Source: Hypomesus transpacificus (Eukaryota > Chordata > Actinopteri > Osmeriformes > Osmeridae). From it: a stretch of DNA of 64,000 bases. The notes under the pieces were generated by a model. That model saw only the letters and a list, made by a program, of their open reading frames with translations. It searched no databases and was not told the origin of the DNA. The stretch is taken from positions 2,529,110 through 2,593,109 of the forward strand of contig NC_061071.1 in NCBI RefSeq assembly GCF_021917145.1, in the 5' to 3' direction. This document shows positions 50,043 through 60,608 of the stretch, in pieces; positions within the stretch are counted from its first letter, which is position 1; each line of letters begins with the position of its first letter. Made by a program: the position numbers and the translations under genes.

Positions 50043-50744
50043 TCAGTGCTTATGATGACCATGACCGTGACCATGTCCATGTCCATGTCCACGTCCACGT
50101 CCATGTCCATGACGACCATGTTTGTGGTCACTATCACTACCACTACCACTACCACTGCCACTACCACTGCCACTACCACTGCCACTACCACTGCCGCTGT
50201 GGTGTCTGTGTTTGTGTTTGCGCCCATGCTTTCCATGGTGACGGCCCTTCCCATGGTCTTTTTTATCGGGCTCAACAGGCATACAAGGCCCAGGCCCAAC
50301 AGGGATTGGCCCACAAGTGCCGGGCCCTCCAGGCATATAAGGCCCAGGACCAGGACCAGGCCCTACAGGCATACAAGGACCAGGCCCACCAGGGGTATAA
50401 GGACCAGGATAAGGACCAGGCCCACCAGGCATACAAGGACCAGGACCAGGACCACCAGGCATATAAGGACCAGGCCCACCAGGCATACAAGGACCAGGAC
50501 CACTAGGCGTATAAGGACCTGGATAAGGACCAGGCCCACCAGGAGTCCCTTGACCACCTTGCCCCCCTTGCCCACATTGATTTAGGTCATATCCAGAAGG
50601 ATGGCCACTACCTTTAAATGGAAAATAAATGGAAAAAAGAGCACCGTTGATGTGGTAATTGTCAAGGAAACATAAAGTGGCATTGTATGCTCACCTGAAT
50701 GTGCCCAAAACATGAGAATATATCACCTGAACCAGTGTTGAACA
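50043..50744 (-). CDS. Uncharacterised Gly/Pro-rich, His-Gly-tailed protein, left copy (195 aa)
   Basis: No family is recognised. Exons 50744-50726 and 50611-50043 join at GT-AG sites to 196 codons including the stop. The N-terminus reads MFNTGSGSGHPSGYDLNQ. CGQGGQGGQG and repeats such as PGGPGPYPGPY and GPGPCMPGG follow to about residue 115. Then come a basic Lys/His segment (HGKHGRKHKHRHH), a Gly-Ser run of about 11 units, and SDSDHKHGRHGHGRGRG with a His-Gly tail. There is no signal peptide or membrane segment, and the protein is predicted disordered. The His-rich end could bind metal ions (inference). The start is the only ATG in frame in that exon and has a purine at -3. A donor-like AGG|GTAAGT follows 12 bases after the stop in both copies, so the 3' UTR is probably spliced. 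All frames are open across the simple-sequence part, so the frame is chosen from the conserved N-terminal exon and exact phase. Confidence 0.72.
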
Positions 50745-51161
50745 TGTCTGTGTTCCAAACGTTCCAAACGCATCTATGAATAAATAAATATATGGTTCAG
50801 ATACAGAGATTTCCAGTGGTGTCAGTGGTGTCAGTGAACGAAAGGGAGGTGCCCGCGTACATTCCATTCTTGTTTTTGCTTCCTGGAACAACTTTCATAA
50901 TTTAAAATTGTATTTTTTGCTGCTAGAGCGCGTAAAATTAGGCACACGTACAATTCTTTTTCTCATATAAAGTTATGAAAAAACAGAACAAAAAATGAAA
51001 TACTTTGCTCCTTCCACAGTAATCCATAAGATAAACAATAAGACACTTATGTAAAAAATCTTTGCTGTGTTGTCAACAAAATGAATAAATGGATATTAAA
51101 TATATACAATTTATGAAAATGTGCTTTTATAAACTGCACAAATAGAAAGTAGCATACTCAC

Positions 51162-51242
51162 TAATCCCTTGTTCACACTTCCAATTCTTCCTTTGAGTTA
51201 CACCTCTCCCTCATCAGTCAGCATTAGCCTTTTTATTGTAAT
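51162..51242 (-). promoter_or_regulatory. TATA-like promoter and short first exon, left copy
   Basis: On the minus strand ACAATAAAAAGGCTAATG (near 51242-51225) is a TATA-like box. About 60-70 bases later a strong donor, GGGATTA|GTGAGTATGC, ends a non-coding exon at 51162. The block is nearly identical in the right copy. Confidence 0.5.
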
Positions 51243-51450
51243 AGGTGGAGCTTAGAAATGGGAGGGTGCATACTGCATTGTTGCATACTGTGTTTAACCA
51301 CGAGCGCAATCAAAACTCTTGCTTAGTTAACATTGAAGATGAAATCTAAACTCTTAAATTGTATTTCCCATGTCAATTGTGAATGATTAATTTGTTAGGC
51401 ATTTGCAGTACTATTAGTAAGACCCATGAGAGACACAATAATAATATCTC

Positions 51451-51546
51451 TCAATCAACCTGGGATCTGCAACGCTGACCCCTTCATCCTCTGCCAGAAA
51501 CCTTGGGGTGACCATGGATGACGAGCTCTCCCCCACAGCCCACATT
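51451..51546 (+). mobile_element. LINE reverse-transcriptase fragment at the duplication junction
   Basis: About 96 bases found only between the two duplicated units. In one frame it reads SARNLGVTMDDELSPTAH, which resembles the RNLGV-x-x-D-x-x-LS motif near the end of the reverse transcriptase of L2/Rex-type LINEs. It is a fragment only. Confidence 0.65.
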
Positions 51547-51961
51547 GTATTAGAATGTAGGACATTATTTGGAAATAGTCTGTTGAACTTGTTTTGAAAT
51601 TTTTATTTCATACACATTTCGATTACTGCCATGTTAAAATATGGTCTTTTTTTCTCTTGATCTTTTGATTGTTCTATTTTAATTGACGTATTTCTTCTTG
51701 TTTTGAGAAAATCCTTTTGTGTTCAGGCCACTGTTAGAGGGCTGCAAGAGATAAAATCCAAATGCAAAAAGACACATTGATTCAGCTGAATGAAAAACTG
51801 AGTCTTTTTATCTGAGATTTTAAACAAGCCTGGAGAGCTTTCACCATGACTTCCATATCAACTCCATCCAACAAGTTTAGCAGATTAATGTACATTGCAT
51901 GCTTGGCAGTAACTACATAGGCACTGCATATTGAGTCATAGTGATGAACTTACCCTTCTTG

Positions 51962-52741
51962 TCAGTGCTGATGACCATGACCATGACCATGTCCATGACC
52001 GTGACCGTGACCGTGTCCATGACCGTGACCGTGACCGCGACCGCGTCCACCTCCACGTCCACATCCATGTCTACGTCCATGTCCATGACGACCATGTTTG
52101 TGGTCACTATCACTTCCACTATCACTCCCACTACCACTTCCACTGCCACTACCACTGCCACTGCCACTGCCACTGCCACTGCCACTGCCACTACCACTAC
52201 CACTACCACTACCACTACCACTGCCACTGCCACCGCAGTGTCTGTGTTTGTGTTTGCGTCTGCGCCCTTTTTTTCCACGGCCCTTCCCATGTTTTTTTTT
52301 ATCAGGGTCAACAGGCATACAAGGCGCAGGCACAACAGGGATTGGCCCACAAGGGCCGGGCCCTACAGGCATACAAGGCCCAGGACCAGGACCAGGCCCT
52401 ACAGGCATACAAGGCCCAGGATAAGGACCAGGATAAGGACCAGGAACAGGCCCTACAGGCATATAAGGCCCAGGATAAGGACCCTGCCCACCAGGCATAT
52501 AAGGCCCAGGATAAGGACCCTGCCCACAAGGACCAGGACCACCAGGAGTCCCTTGACCCCCTTGCCCACCTTGCCCACATCGATTTAGGTCATATCCAGA
52601 AGGATGGCCACTACCTTTAAATGGAAAATAAATTGAAAAAAAGAGCAGAGTTGATGTGGTAATTGTCAAGGTAACATAAAGTATGCTCAACTAAGTGTGC
52701 TCAAAACATGAGAATATATCACCTGAACCAGAGTTAAACAT
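51962..52741 (-). CDS. Uncharacterised Gly/Pro-rich, His-Gly-tailed protein, right copy (223 aa)
   Basis: Paralogue of the gene at 50744-50043 with the same two coding exons (52741-52723 and 52614-51962), 224 codons including the stop. The N-terminus is MFNSGSGSGHPSGYDLNR, then CGQGGQGGQGTPGGPGPC and PGPYMPGGQGP-type repeats, a basic part (HGKGRGKKGRRRKHKHRH), a longer Gly-Ser run than in the left copy, an Asp/Ser part, and a tail of about ten His-Gly pairs. The frame before the ATG has a TAG where the left copy has TGG, which supports the chosen start. The length differences from the left copy lie mainly in the simple repeats and are multiples of three, which suggests selection to keep the frame. 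A 3' exon (acceptor CTCTTGCAG near 51740) can be seen. Function unknown. Confidence 0.72.
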
Positions 52742-53179
52742 GTCTGTGTTCTAAACGTTCCAATCGCATCTATGAACAAATAAATATATGGTTCAGATAC
52801 AGAGATTTCCAGTGGTGTCAGTGGTGTCAGTGAACGAAAAGGAGCTGCCCACGTACATTCCATTCTCGTTTTTGCTTCCTAGAACAACTATCATAATTTT
52901 TTATTGTATTTTATGCTTCTAGAAGGCAGAAACATGGGTACAAGTACAATATTATTTTCTTATATGACATGTTATGAAAGAACAGAACAAATAATGAAAT
53001 ATACTTTGTTTCCTTTCTACTGACACAGTAATCCATAAGATTAAAAAATAAGCATGTAAAAAATCTTTGCTGTGTTGTCAACAAAATGAATTAAATAGAT
53101 ATTAAATATGTAGATAATTTATGATCATTTGCTTTATAAACTACACAAATATAAAGTAGCATACTCACTAATCCCTTGT

Positions 53180-53255
53180 TCACACTTCCAATTCTTCCTT
53201 TGAGTTACACCTCTCCCTCATCAGTCAGCATTAGCCTTTTTATTGTAATAGGTGG
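53180..53255 (-). promoter_or_regulatory. TATA-like promoter and short first exon, right copy
   Basis: The same AATAAAAAGGCTAATG box (near 53247-53232) and GATTA|GTGAGTATGC donor as in the left copy. The sequence is almost unchanged over more than 100 bases, so both copies are probably transcribed in a similar way. Confidence 0.5.
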
Positions 53256-53656
53256 AGCTTAGAAATGGGAGGGTGCATACTGCATTGTTGCATACTGTGT
53301 TTAACCACGTGAGTGCATTCTAAACCCTTGCCTAGTTCACATTGAAGATTAAATCAAAACTCTTAAATTGTATTTCCCATGTCAATTGTGAATGATTAAT
53401 TTGAAGGCATTTACAGTACTATTAGTAAGACCAATGAGAGACACAATAATAATATGAACAACATAATGAAATTAGTTTGGGAAAGATTTTTATTGGAATT
53501 TCATTTTGTTGACATGGACTTCCCCAAATATTTTAAAATCTTAGGTTTGTTATCCACATAAACTAGAACCAAGACGAATATGATTAAGTTCATTTTCAGA
53601 TGTCTTATCCGTTTTCTGGCAGTGAAGGCATTGGCAGTGTAATGTTTGGCTGGATT

Positions 53657-56600
53657 TCATTCTCTCCTGTCAGCTGCATCCAGGACTGCAGAAGCACTCT
53701 CTCTCGCCTCCAGAAGCAGAGCTGAGGCCTTCTGTTGAGTCTGCTCACAAAACACAAAAGCATTCATTAAGGAATCTATTATTTCTCCTTGTTTATTTTT
53801 TAAGGTATTTATTTAGCAGATGTCTTTATCCAAAGCAGCATCCAGTAGATGGGGGGGGGCTTAACCCTGAAACCTCTTGCTGCTGCCAAGTGCTCCAGCT
53901 ACTGAGCTGCGGGTTGTACACTTGTTTTTCAAATGAAATATGCCCAAAAGTGATTAGTAATAGAAAATTACTATCTTTAAGATGTCTATAATAGTCTTTG
54001 GCCTAGAACAGTTATTGTTTAGGTCTTCTATAAAGATAGCATAACCTTTTTGTCTAAGACAGTATTGCTTCAGTTTCCGCTTGCTGACCAAGCGTCTAAC
54101 CAATTAGACTGTTTAACCCTGGTTGTTTTGCCCATACTCCATGGATTCTCAAACACAAGTCCTTCTTTCTTGTCTCAAGTTATGTTTTTAATATGGAACA
54201 TCTGTATTAAGTCCTGCAACCTGTTTCCTTGTTGCTTTTTTGCATATTGTGGAGTTCCTCTTTTGAACTTTTAAACATTAACTATTGAACTGATTATGTA
54301 ACTGTCTGGGACTACTGTCTAAAAGCTCAGATCATTCATTTTCAGGTAACCCTTCTACTCCAGACTTCATTTATGGTTCTGTTTTAGAACTGCTCCTCCT
54401 TGCAAGAATAAACAGATAAAGCCAAACTCTTCTGACCTCAGACTTTTTATGATAGAATTCCACCACATATTACTTACAGTAGTCTTAAAATAATCATCTT
54501 GGATGTCTTTGAGGTTGATTGTGACATTGTAATAGGCTCCAAAAACAGCTGTTTCCAGGGCTTTGGCTGCCACCTAAACAACACAAGACAAAAGAAAGAA
54601 AATTTTACAAAGCAAGACATATATTCATATACTACTACTTTACTTTAATGCCAGTCATGTTGACCCAAATAAGATGCATCAGTGCACCTGAGGACAAAAG
54701 CAAATGACATGATATTACACCATGTTGTCTCATTATGGTGGCAAAAGTCAAGTAAGCATAAAGCACTTGCATTATACATTGACAACAGCTTCTTTATGTG
54801 TTGGAGAGATATTAGATATACCTGCAGGTCTGACTTGCAGGCTACGTTTCCATGGAGAACCATTTCTTTCAGACAAGGCCACAGAAGGTTGACTTGTTGG
54901 GCCAGTGACAAGGGGACCCCGACAGCTTTCTTGAGACCCTCTTGCATAGCAACCTGTCTCCTGGGCCAGGGGTAGAGGAAGTGGAGATGGGAGAATCAAG
55001 GGGATAAATAAATGTATTAGATTGGTGTGAAACAAAACAAGATGGCCGACAAACAGGTTCTCCTGCTTCTAATCGTGTGTTCACGATCTACGTGTCTACG
55101 TCAATGTAATTTTTGCATGAATTGAATCACTGTCACTGATGCGGTTGTTTGATTTTACACACCCTCTATAGTTATGTTTAGCTGACACATACAGTATATC
55201 TATGGCACTACAGGCCTGTCACAAGACCATTAATAAAAAAGGTTTACTTTTCATTTAGCTAAAACCTTTTTTAAACAAAGTTTAAATCACTCATTCAAAA
55301 CTTTTCAAGCGTCAAGAGTTCAGCAATCACCTTTTGACTTCATCTTTAGTGTTTCTTGGCATTTTGAGCGCTGCCTAAAAAAGAGAAGAATTCAGGTGTG
55401 GTACTACAATGGCAAATATGTGATACATGGACAAGTTCTATCACCACCTTTTCCGTTGAAGAATGAAAAAAAATGTGACACGCTCTGGTAAAAAGGGTCA
55501 GTAGTTGGCCAACTAGTTCTTCCGTTTTTTACAGATGAAGAAAGTGCAGATTGTAAGTACTTTTAAATGACGTGTCATACATTTAATGTCATACAAAATA
55601 CTACGAAATTAAAGAAAGTAAATGTATAAAAAATGATGAGGCCAGACAGGAGTTTTCTCCGTTTTTTCCTGTAGTACCAGTTCTCTCCCTCACCATGTAG
55701 CTATTAAAGGCCGTAGAGTCAGAGTCCACCATGACCAGCAGCTCATTCATGGCCTGGTGGAAGGGAGGGATCAGTGTCCTCATCACCCCGTCCAGATCCT
55801 CAAACTGCCTCTTCCCATAGGTCATCTGGCCCACCATGGCTCCCAGGGCAGCCCCCTAAAAATAAACGAAGCGGACACTTAGACAACACCATCCCCACAC
55901 ACACTCATTTGAATACATTTAAATATAAAACAGGAATAATACAACTAAAAAAACGATTTTATAAAAACATTACATTCAATTAGATACATTCGTATAACAA
56001 ATGTAAAACACAAAACTCTGTACCTGTAACATACTGTATATACTCTTACACAACACAGACATTTTATTAGTCATGTTTGACTCATGTCTTCTTTTCAGTG
56101 AGCGCATATTATCAGAGGTGTGAGGGTGTTACCATGGCAGCGACAGTGGCAGAGACCGACCCTCCCCCGGGGGCAGCGGTTCTGGCCCCGACACTGCGTA
56201 CGAACTGCTGAAGCGACAGAGACACCAAACGCTTGTCGTCCTGAGTACTGTCCACCATGTACCTATACACACCACAAGCACCGGTCCATACAATGCGGAG
56301 TCAGATGGCTGAGCGGTTAGGGAATCAGGCTATTAATCAGAAGGTTGCCGGTTCAATTCCTGGCCGTGCAATATATGACGTTGTGTCCTTGGGCAAGGCA
56401 CTTCATCCTACTTGCCTTGGGGGAATATCCCTGTACTTACTGTAAGTCGCTCTGGATAAGAGCGTCTGCTAAATGACTAAATGTAATGTAAATGTATACA
56501 CACCACAAGGAGCGGTCCATACAATGCCTTCTAAACCAGGACCTCAAACAGTGAACTGAATGAATAAGAGTAAACATACTCTATTATCCTGTCCTTAGGG

Positions 56601-59039
56601 TTGAAAGCCCCAAGAGAATCAAGTCCAAGTTTACTGATGACCTAAAGTGGAAAAAATGTTGCACACACAACGAAAATACAAAATAGGTGTGAGAAGTAGA
56701 AGGGAGGGTAACTATGATATTACAGTAGCTACAGTAATGACTGTAGAGATTGATGTTGAGATCCAGCTGAATCTAAGGTGCATCATTCCCTTTCAAGTCA
56801 TTCTGTCCTCACCAGCCGGACTTTGTGTTCCTCCTCCACTATGAACAGACTGTCTTTCTGGATGTAGAAGTCCGCACAGTCGAGCAAGGCTTTTAGTGGA
56901 ACAAGGCCTACGATCTGGGAGCCCACCACGGGCAGATTTAGGTCCTGAGCAGACCAAACACATCAGCTTTACAATAGGTCCAAAATCAGACAATGACCAT
57001 GATTACCAACCGTATCTATGCTACACCCCTACCTTGGAAATGCTGCAGATCTCCTCGTACACAGTGTGGACGGGTGTCAGCTCATAATCCAGGATGTTGG
57101 TGGACACCTGGGCTATGTTCGATTCCTCCAGGTACCAGCCCATACCCTGGACCTTCTTCAGAAGACCTGGCTAAAATACACATATCCACCAAAAAGATTC
57201 CTATATTTTACAGTAGTCTTTGTACGCATGCTGTTCCATCAAATGTAGTTCATGCCTAAACATGAGTGAAGTTAAACGTGTAAAACGTTTTCCTAAATGT
57301 TCCTACAGAAGTCACTTTCACAAACAAATCAATGTGTAACGGGGCTCTGTAAACCAGCCCACCTGATCTTTTCCTCGTCCCTGTTCCCTGATGTCCAGAG
57401 CGATCCGATGGGCTTGTTCCTTGGTGCTGAGGAGGTTCACGTTGTAGGCAATGAGGAACTTGCGTGCCCCGGTGACTGTAGCTCCCCAGGAGGGGCTGAA
57501 TGTGGCAGGACCATAGTCAGGGGCCCACTCTGCCATCTTCAGCTACGCACAACACATACAATCATCCGTTCGTGTGATACAGACGAATACATTACTTGGC
57601 TTGTTACAGTTGATTATACAACAGAATCTGATCTGATCAAATCTGATCAGTTGACTGTCATGATATATTTAAATTATATAACAGGTAAATCCTATATATC
57701 ACTGGTATGCTGTGCCTTTGACTGCAGCGGTTTACCACAGTCTTGTGGTTTATTGCTTCATGTTATCACACACACATCCCCTTTACACTATAGTATCAAG
57801 GAAAACTTGAATATTATTGCGACATTATAGTCTGTAATTAACTGTTGAATAAATACAGAATCTCACTTTCTCAGCCAAGGCCTCATATTCTCCAGCGCGG
57901 ACAGATGGAAGAGAGGTCCTGTTTTCTTTTCTTGCAGCTTCTCCATACAGGTAGACTGCATTAAAGCATAATAGTACATAAGTCCTAATGATACATTACA
58001 TAATACCAGCTTGAGTAGAGGCACATTCGTGCATTATAATCATACAAGCTGAAGTATGTTTGACTTTAACAAACCAGGTACATGCAGCACTTCTGTTAAC
58101 CGCTCGGCAAAGATATTGGCACAGTTGACACAGTCCTCCATTGTGACGTTCTGGACAGGGATGAAAGGGCACACGTCCATGGCTCCAGTCCGCGGATGCT
58201 CTCCTAAACAAACAGACTTGTCAGTCCAGATAAACCCCAAGTCATCAATGGTACTATAATCAATGAAAGATCATCAGTGAACAAAACTATGGGATTTATT
58301 ACCCTTTGATCAATCCATATAGTTTTTTTCTTTTTTTTACAGTCTTTTCAACATCAGTTGTAGTCCCACATTGTGAAAGGGTTGGAGTTAAGGTTTCAGT
58401 GTAGTTTAAGAACTGGAACCTTGGTTGTGTCTGCCACTCGCCCATATCAGTGTACCTGAGTGTTTGGTCATGTCTATGAGAGGGAAAGCAGCCCGGGCGG
58501 CGTTCAGCGCCCCCTCCACCACAGCCTCAGGCGAGCCCACAAAGGTGTAGACGGTACGGTTAGTGGAAGACCCTGGGTCCACATCCAGCAGACTGCAGCC
58601 ATCAGTCGTGGAAATGGCCTCTGCAATGGCATCAATCACCTGCATGCAAGAATCTCTCATGAACTCTCTGATGTGTACTGCACAATTATTAAACATGTAA
58701 AGAGTGTCTATTTTGGGCATGAATAAGAATGTTGACATTTCCAAAGAATTTCAAAATGTTTAGACATTTGTGTTCTTTACCACTTTTATCACCTAATGCT
58801 GTCATATATTACATACCACTGTCAAAAACATTTATACAAATGTGTGTTCATATTGCAATTTGTTGGCAGCCTGACAGCCCTTCCAGAAGTTGTCTGACCA
58901 CAGGCTAAAAGTGTTGTTCTAATCACACCACCAGGATTGACAGCTATCACAACTCAAAGTAAATCCAAGATCACGTGTCTCCTACCTGTTTGTTACAGCC
59001 CTCCGAGAAGTTAGGCACACACTCTACTAGCTTTGCCAT
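53657..59039 (-). CDS. ftcd: Formimidoyltransferase-cyclodeaminase, complete, about 14 exons
   Basis: Bifunctional liver enzyme of histidine breakdown. It moves the formimino group of formiminoglutamate to tetrahydrofolate and then releases ammonia. The start at 59039 gives [18 protein letters not shown]. Exons, approximately: 59039-58988, 58640-58458 ([20 protein letters not shown]), 58204-58072, 57962-57868, 57546-57362 ([20 protein letters not shown]), 57175-57032, 56945-56813, 56641-56580, 56263-56133, 55855-55692, 55373-55330, 54957-54822, 54573-54478 and 53742-53657. The transferase catalytic His region [20 protein letters not shown] is split between exons 2 and 3. The cyclodeaminase domain begins near [20 protein letters not shown] and continues [16 protein letters not shown]. 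The C-terminus is [13 protein letters not shown]. Both domains are present and no break was seen. A SINE lies in the intron between 56580 and 56263. Confidence 0.95.
53800..53915 (-). mobile_element. SINE-like fragment in last ftcd intron
   Basis: TTTAGCAGATGTCTTTATCC and CCAAAGCAGCATCCAGTAGA are close to the conserved 3' part of fish SINEs of the CGCTTTGGATAAAAGCGTCTGC type, here reversed. A G run (about 53852-53860) interrupts it. Old and truncated. Confidence 0.55.
56296..56500 (+). mobile_element. tRNA(Leu)-like SINE in ftcd intron
   Basis: Head GTCAGATGGCTGAGCGGTTA (A-box-like), GGTTGCCGGTTCAATTCC (B-box), a TTGGGCAAGGCACTTCATCC core, and tail GTAAGTCGCTCTGGATAAGA with GCGTCTGCTAAATGACTAAA. 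The tRNA-like part resembles tRNA-Leu but has lost the structure of a functional gene. It is better preserved than the copy at 4863-5020. The sequence ACACACCACAAG flanks both sides (near 56267 and 56500), which may be part of a target duplication. Confidence 0.8.
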
Positions 59040-60608
59040 AATATCCAGAGTATCACAGGGTTATCCAGGATTAGAATCAGACTAACTTCAGGCAGGCAGG
59101 ATACAACACCTCTGTTCCAGCTGGCACATATATGTCCACTGGGTTTCTTCTTCTCCAAAATCCACATTTTAAGCGTGGCTCCCCCTGAAAAAAATGTTGA
59201 ATCATTAACCTGTCCCACTGCCCTGTATCTAGGTCGCTTGGCAATGATTCCCTCACTGCTCCAATAATTACCAATGAGGCGGAGGAAGCAGACACATGCA
59301 GCACAACACAAATTCCCAACACTTAAACACATAAATTGAGGGAATAAATTTGGTATCAATCCAGGTATAGCATAGACAGTTAATGTGCCCTTTAACAAAT
59401 AGATAAAAGGTTTTTGCTTAACAAACATCACTAGAGAAGTACACAAATGTGCTATGTAGGCCTTAGAAAATAAGAAATAAAGAGCCAGTATTGTCATATT
59501 TAAACATCGGTGTAAGGTGCATTACCTCTTATTTCTTACGATAGACCCGTGTAAGTTATGCACAAAGTTCATTCCCTGAAACCACACCAAGGTTTCATCT
59601 TACAAAAACCATTGGTTTGTTGGTTAAGATTTGTCAGTGCTTCAGAATTGGATTTTTTGTTATCTGCTGCTTCAATATTCCACAGGATTAAGCAGGCATG
59701 CTGAGGCACACAACATAATCCAAACCCAGCCTAATTAAACTGATCACAGCATTGCACTGCATAACAAAATGTGTCATGACAGTTAGTCTATTTGACAGGT
59801 AAATGTTGATCTTGAAGCATGAAAGAAACATTCTCAATCCAAGAATACACAGAAAGCTCATTAGATGAAACAGGACTATGCACCAAAGTCCCACTGTTAA
59901 AAGATAAACCGAATTTAAATCTGTGAACACATACTGTGTCACCGAAAACATGCCTAGGAGAAGGATGTGGTTAATATGTACTCAGAAAGGACATAGCCTT
60001 AGACAGAGGATTTTGGAACTGAAAACAAACAAGCTGGGTGCTGATTGGTTTAGTGACTGCCTCCCTACCAGTGCTGCTGCCTATATGACAGTGTTAAAGT
60101 AACTAATAATTTTTTATTTATTCGATAAAACAGGCTATATTTGGTCAAATGCTTTGACTTTTCTCAACCATAAGGGATTATATTATTCGTAACAAAACAA
60201 ACTAACAACATTCAGAAATAGTCACCGTGAATGTAGGTGGCCAGGGGCCAAGAATTACCTACAGAGAAATATAAAAATAATGGCCGAATAAATAATACCC
60301 TCAAAGTACACGGCTGTTGAGCAGAAATTTGGAAATCTATGGCTGCTAACTGCTGCCCATTTGTAGTAACGCTATATGTGTGGTGAACGGTCCAACTAGT
60401 GTCCCCTGGTGGGTACATGTGGAGAGCGAAATCAAGTGTCACGTGACAACGTGCGAGTTGAAAGTTCATAGACATTTGCGCTTCTCTCGCCAGTTCCGCT
60501 CTCTGTTTTCACAACAGAGACTCTTTTTTTATTTTACAAAACGGCTTGAAATTATTTAAAATAGGTACTCAACAGCCCACCGGAGATCATATCCAAGCGC
60601 TGCAGAGA
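59040..60608. other. Head-to-head region between ftcd and cnot9
   Basis: 1.57 kb between the divergent start codons. No convincing coding frame is seen. The last roughly 150 bases hold the cnot9 5' UTR. A shared promoter is possible, but the distance is long for it. Confidence 0.5.

Larger units (their letters stand above)
49596..51450. repeat. Tandem duplication unit, left copy
   Basis: Starts TGTATTAGAATGTAGGACAT and ends AGAGACACAATAATAATAT. It contains one complete Gly/Pro/His-rich gene with its promoter. The same landmarks in the same order make up the copy at 51547-53456, so this is a direct tandem duplication of about 1.9 kb. Confidence 0.92.
51547..53456. repeat. Tandem duplication unit, right copy
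   Basis: Same start and end landmarks as 49596-51450, differing by scattered substitutions, small indels and a longer simple-sequence coding part. Promoter, splice sites, 3' exon and polyadenylation signal are kept. Confidence 0.92.

Noticed and set aside
50012-50585. Plus-strand frames rich in His-Tyr/His-Val and Thr-Arg over the left tandem gene
   Set aside because: Antisense readings of the same simple repeat. The minus-strand frame has matching splice phase, a conserved N-terminal exon and a promoter in both copies.
51931-52620. Plus-strand 229- and 215-codon frames over the right tandem gene
   Set aside because: Same reason: low-complexity shadows of the minus-strand gene without splice or promoter support.
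56296-56370. Functional tRNA-Leu gene
   Set aside because: It has A- and B-box similarity but is the head of a SINE with the usual core and tail, and the tRNA fold is not preserved.
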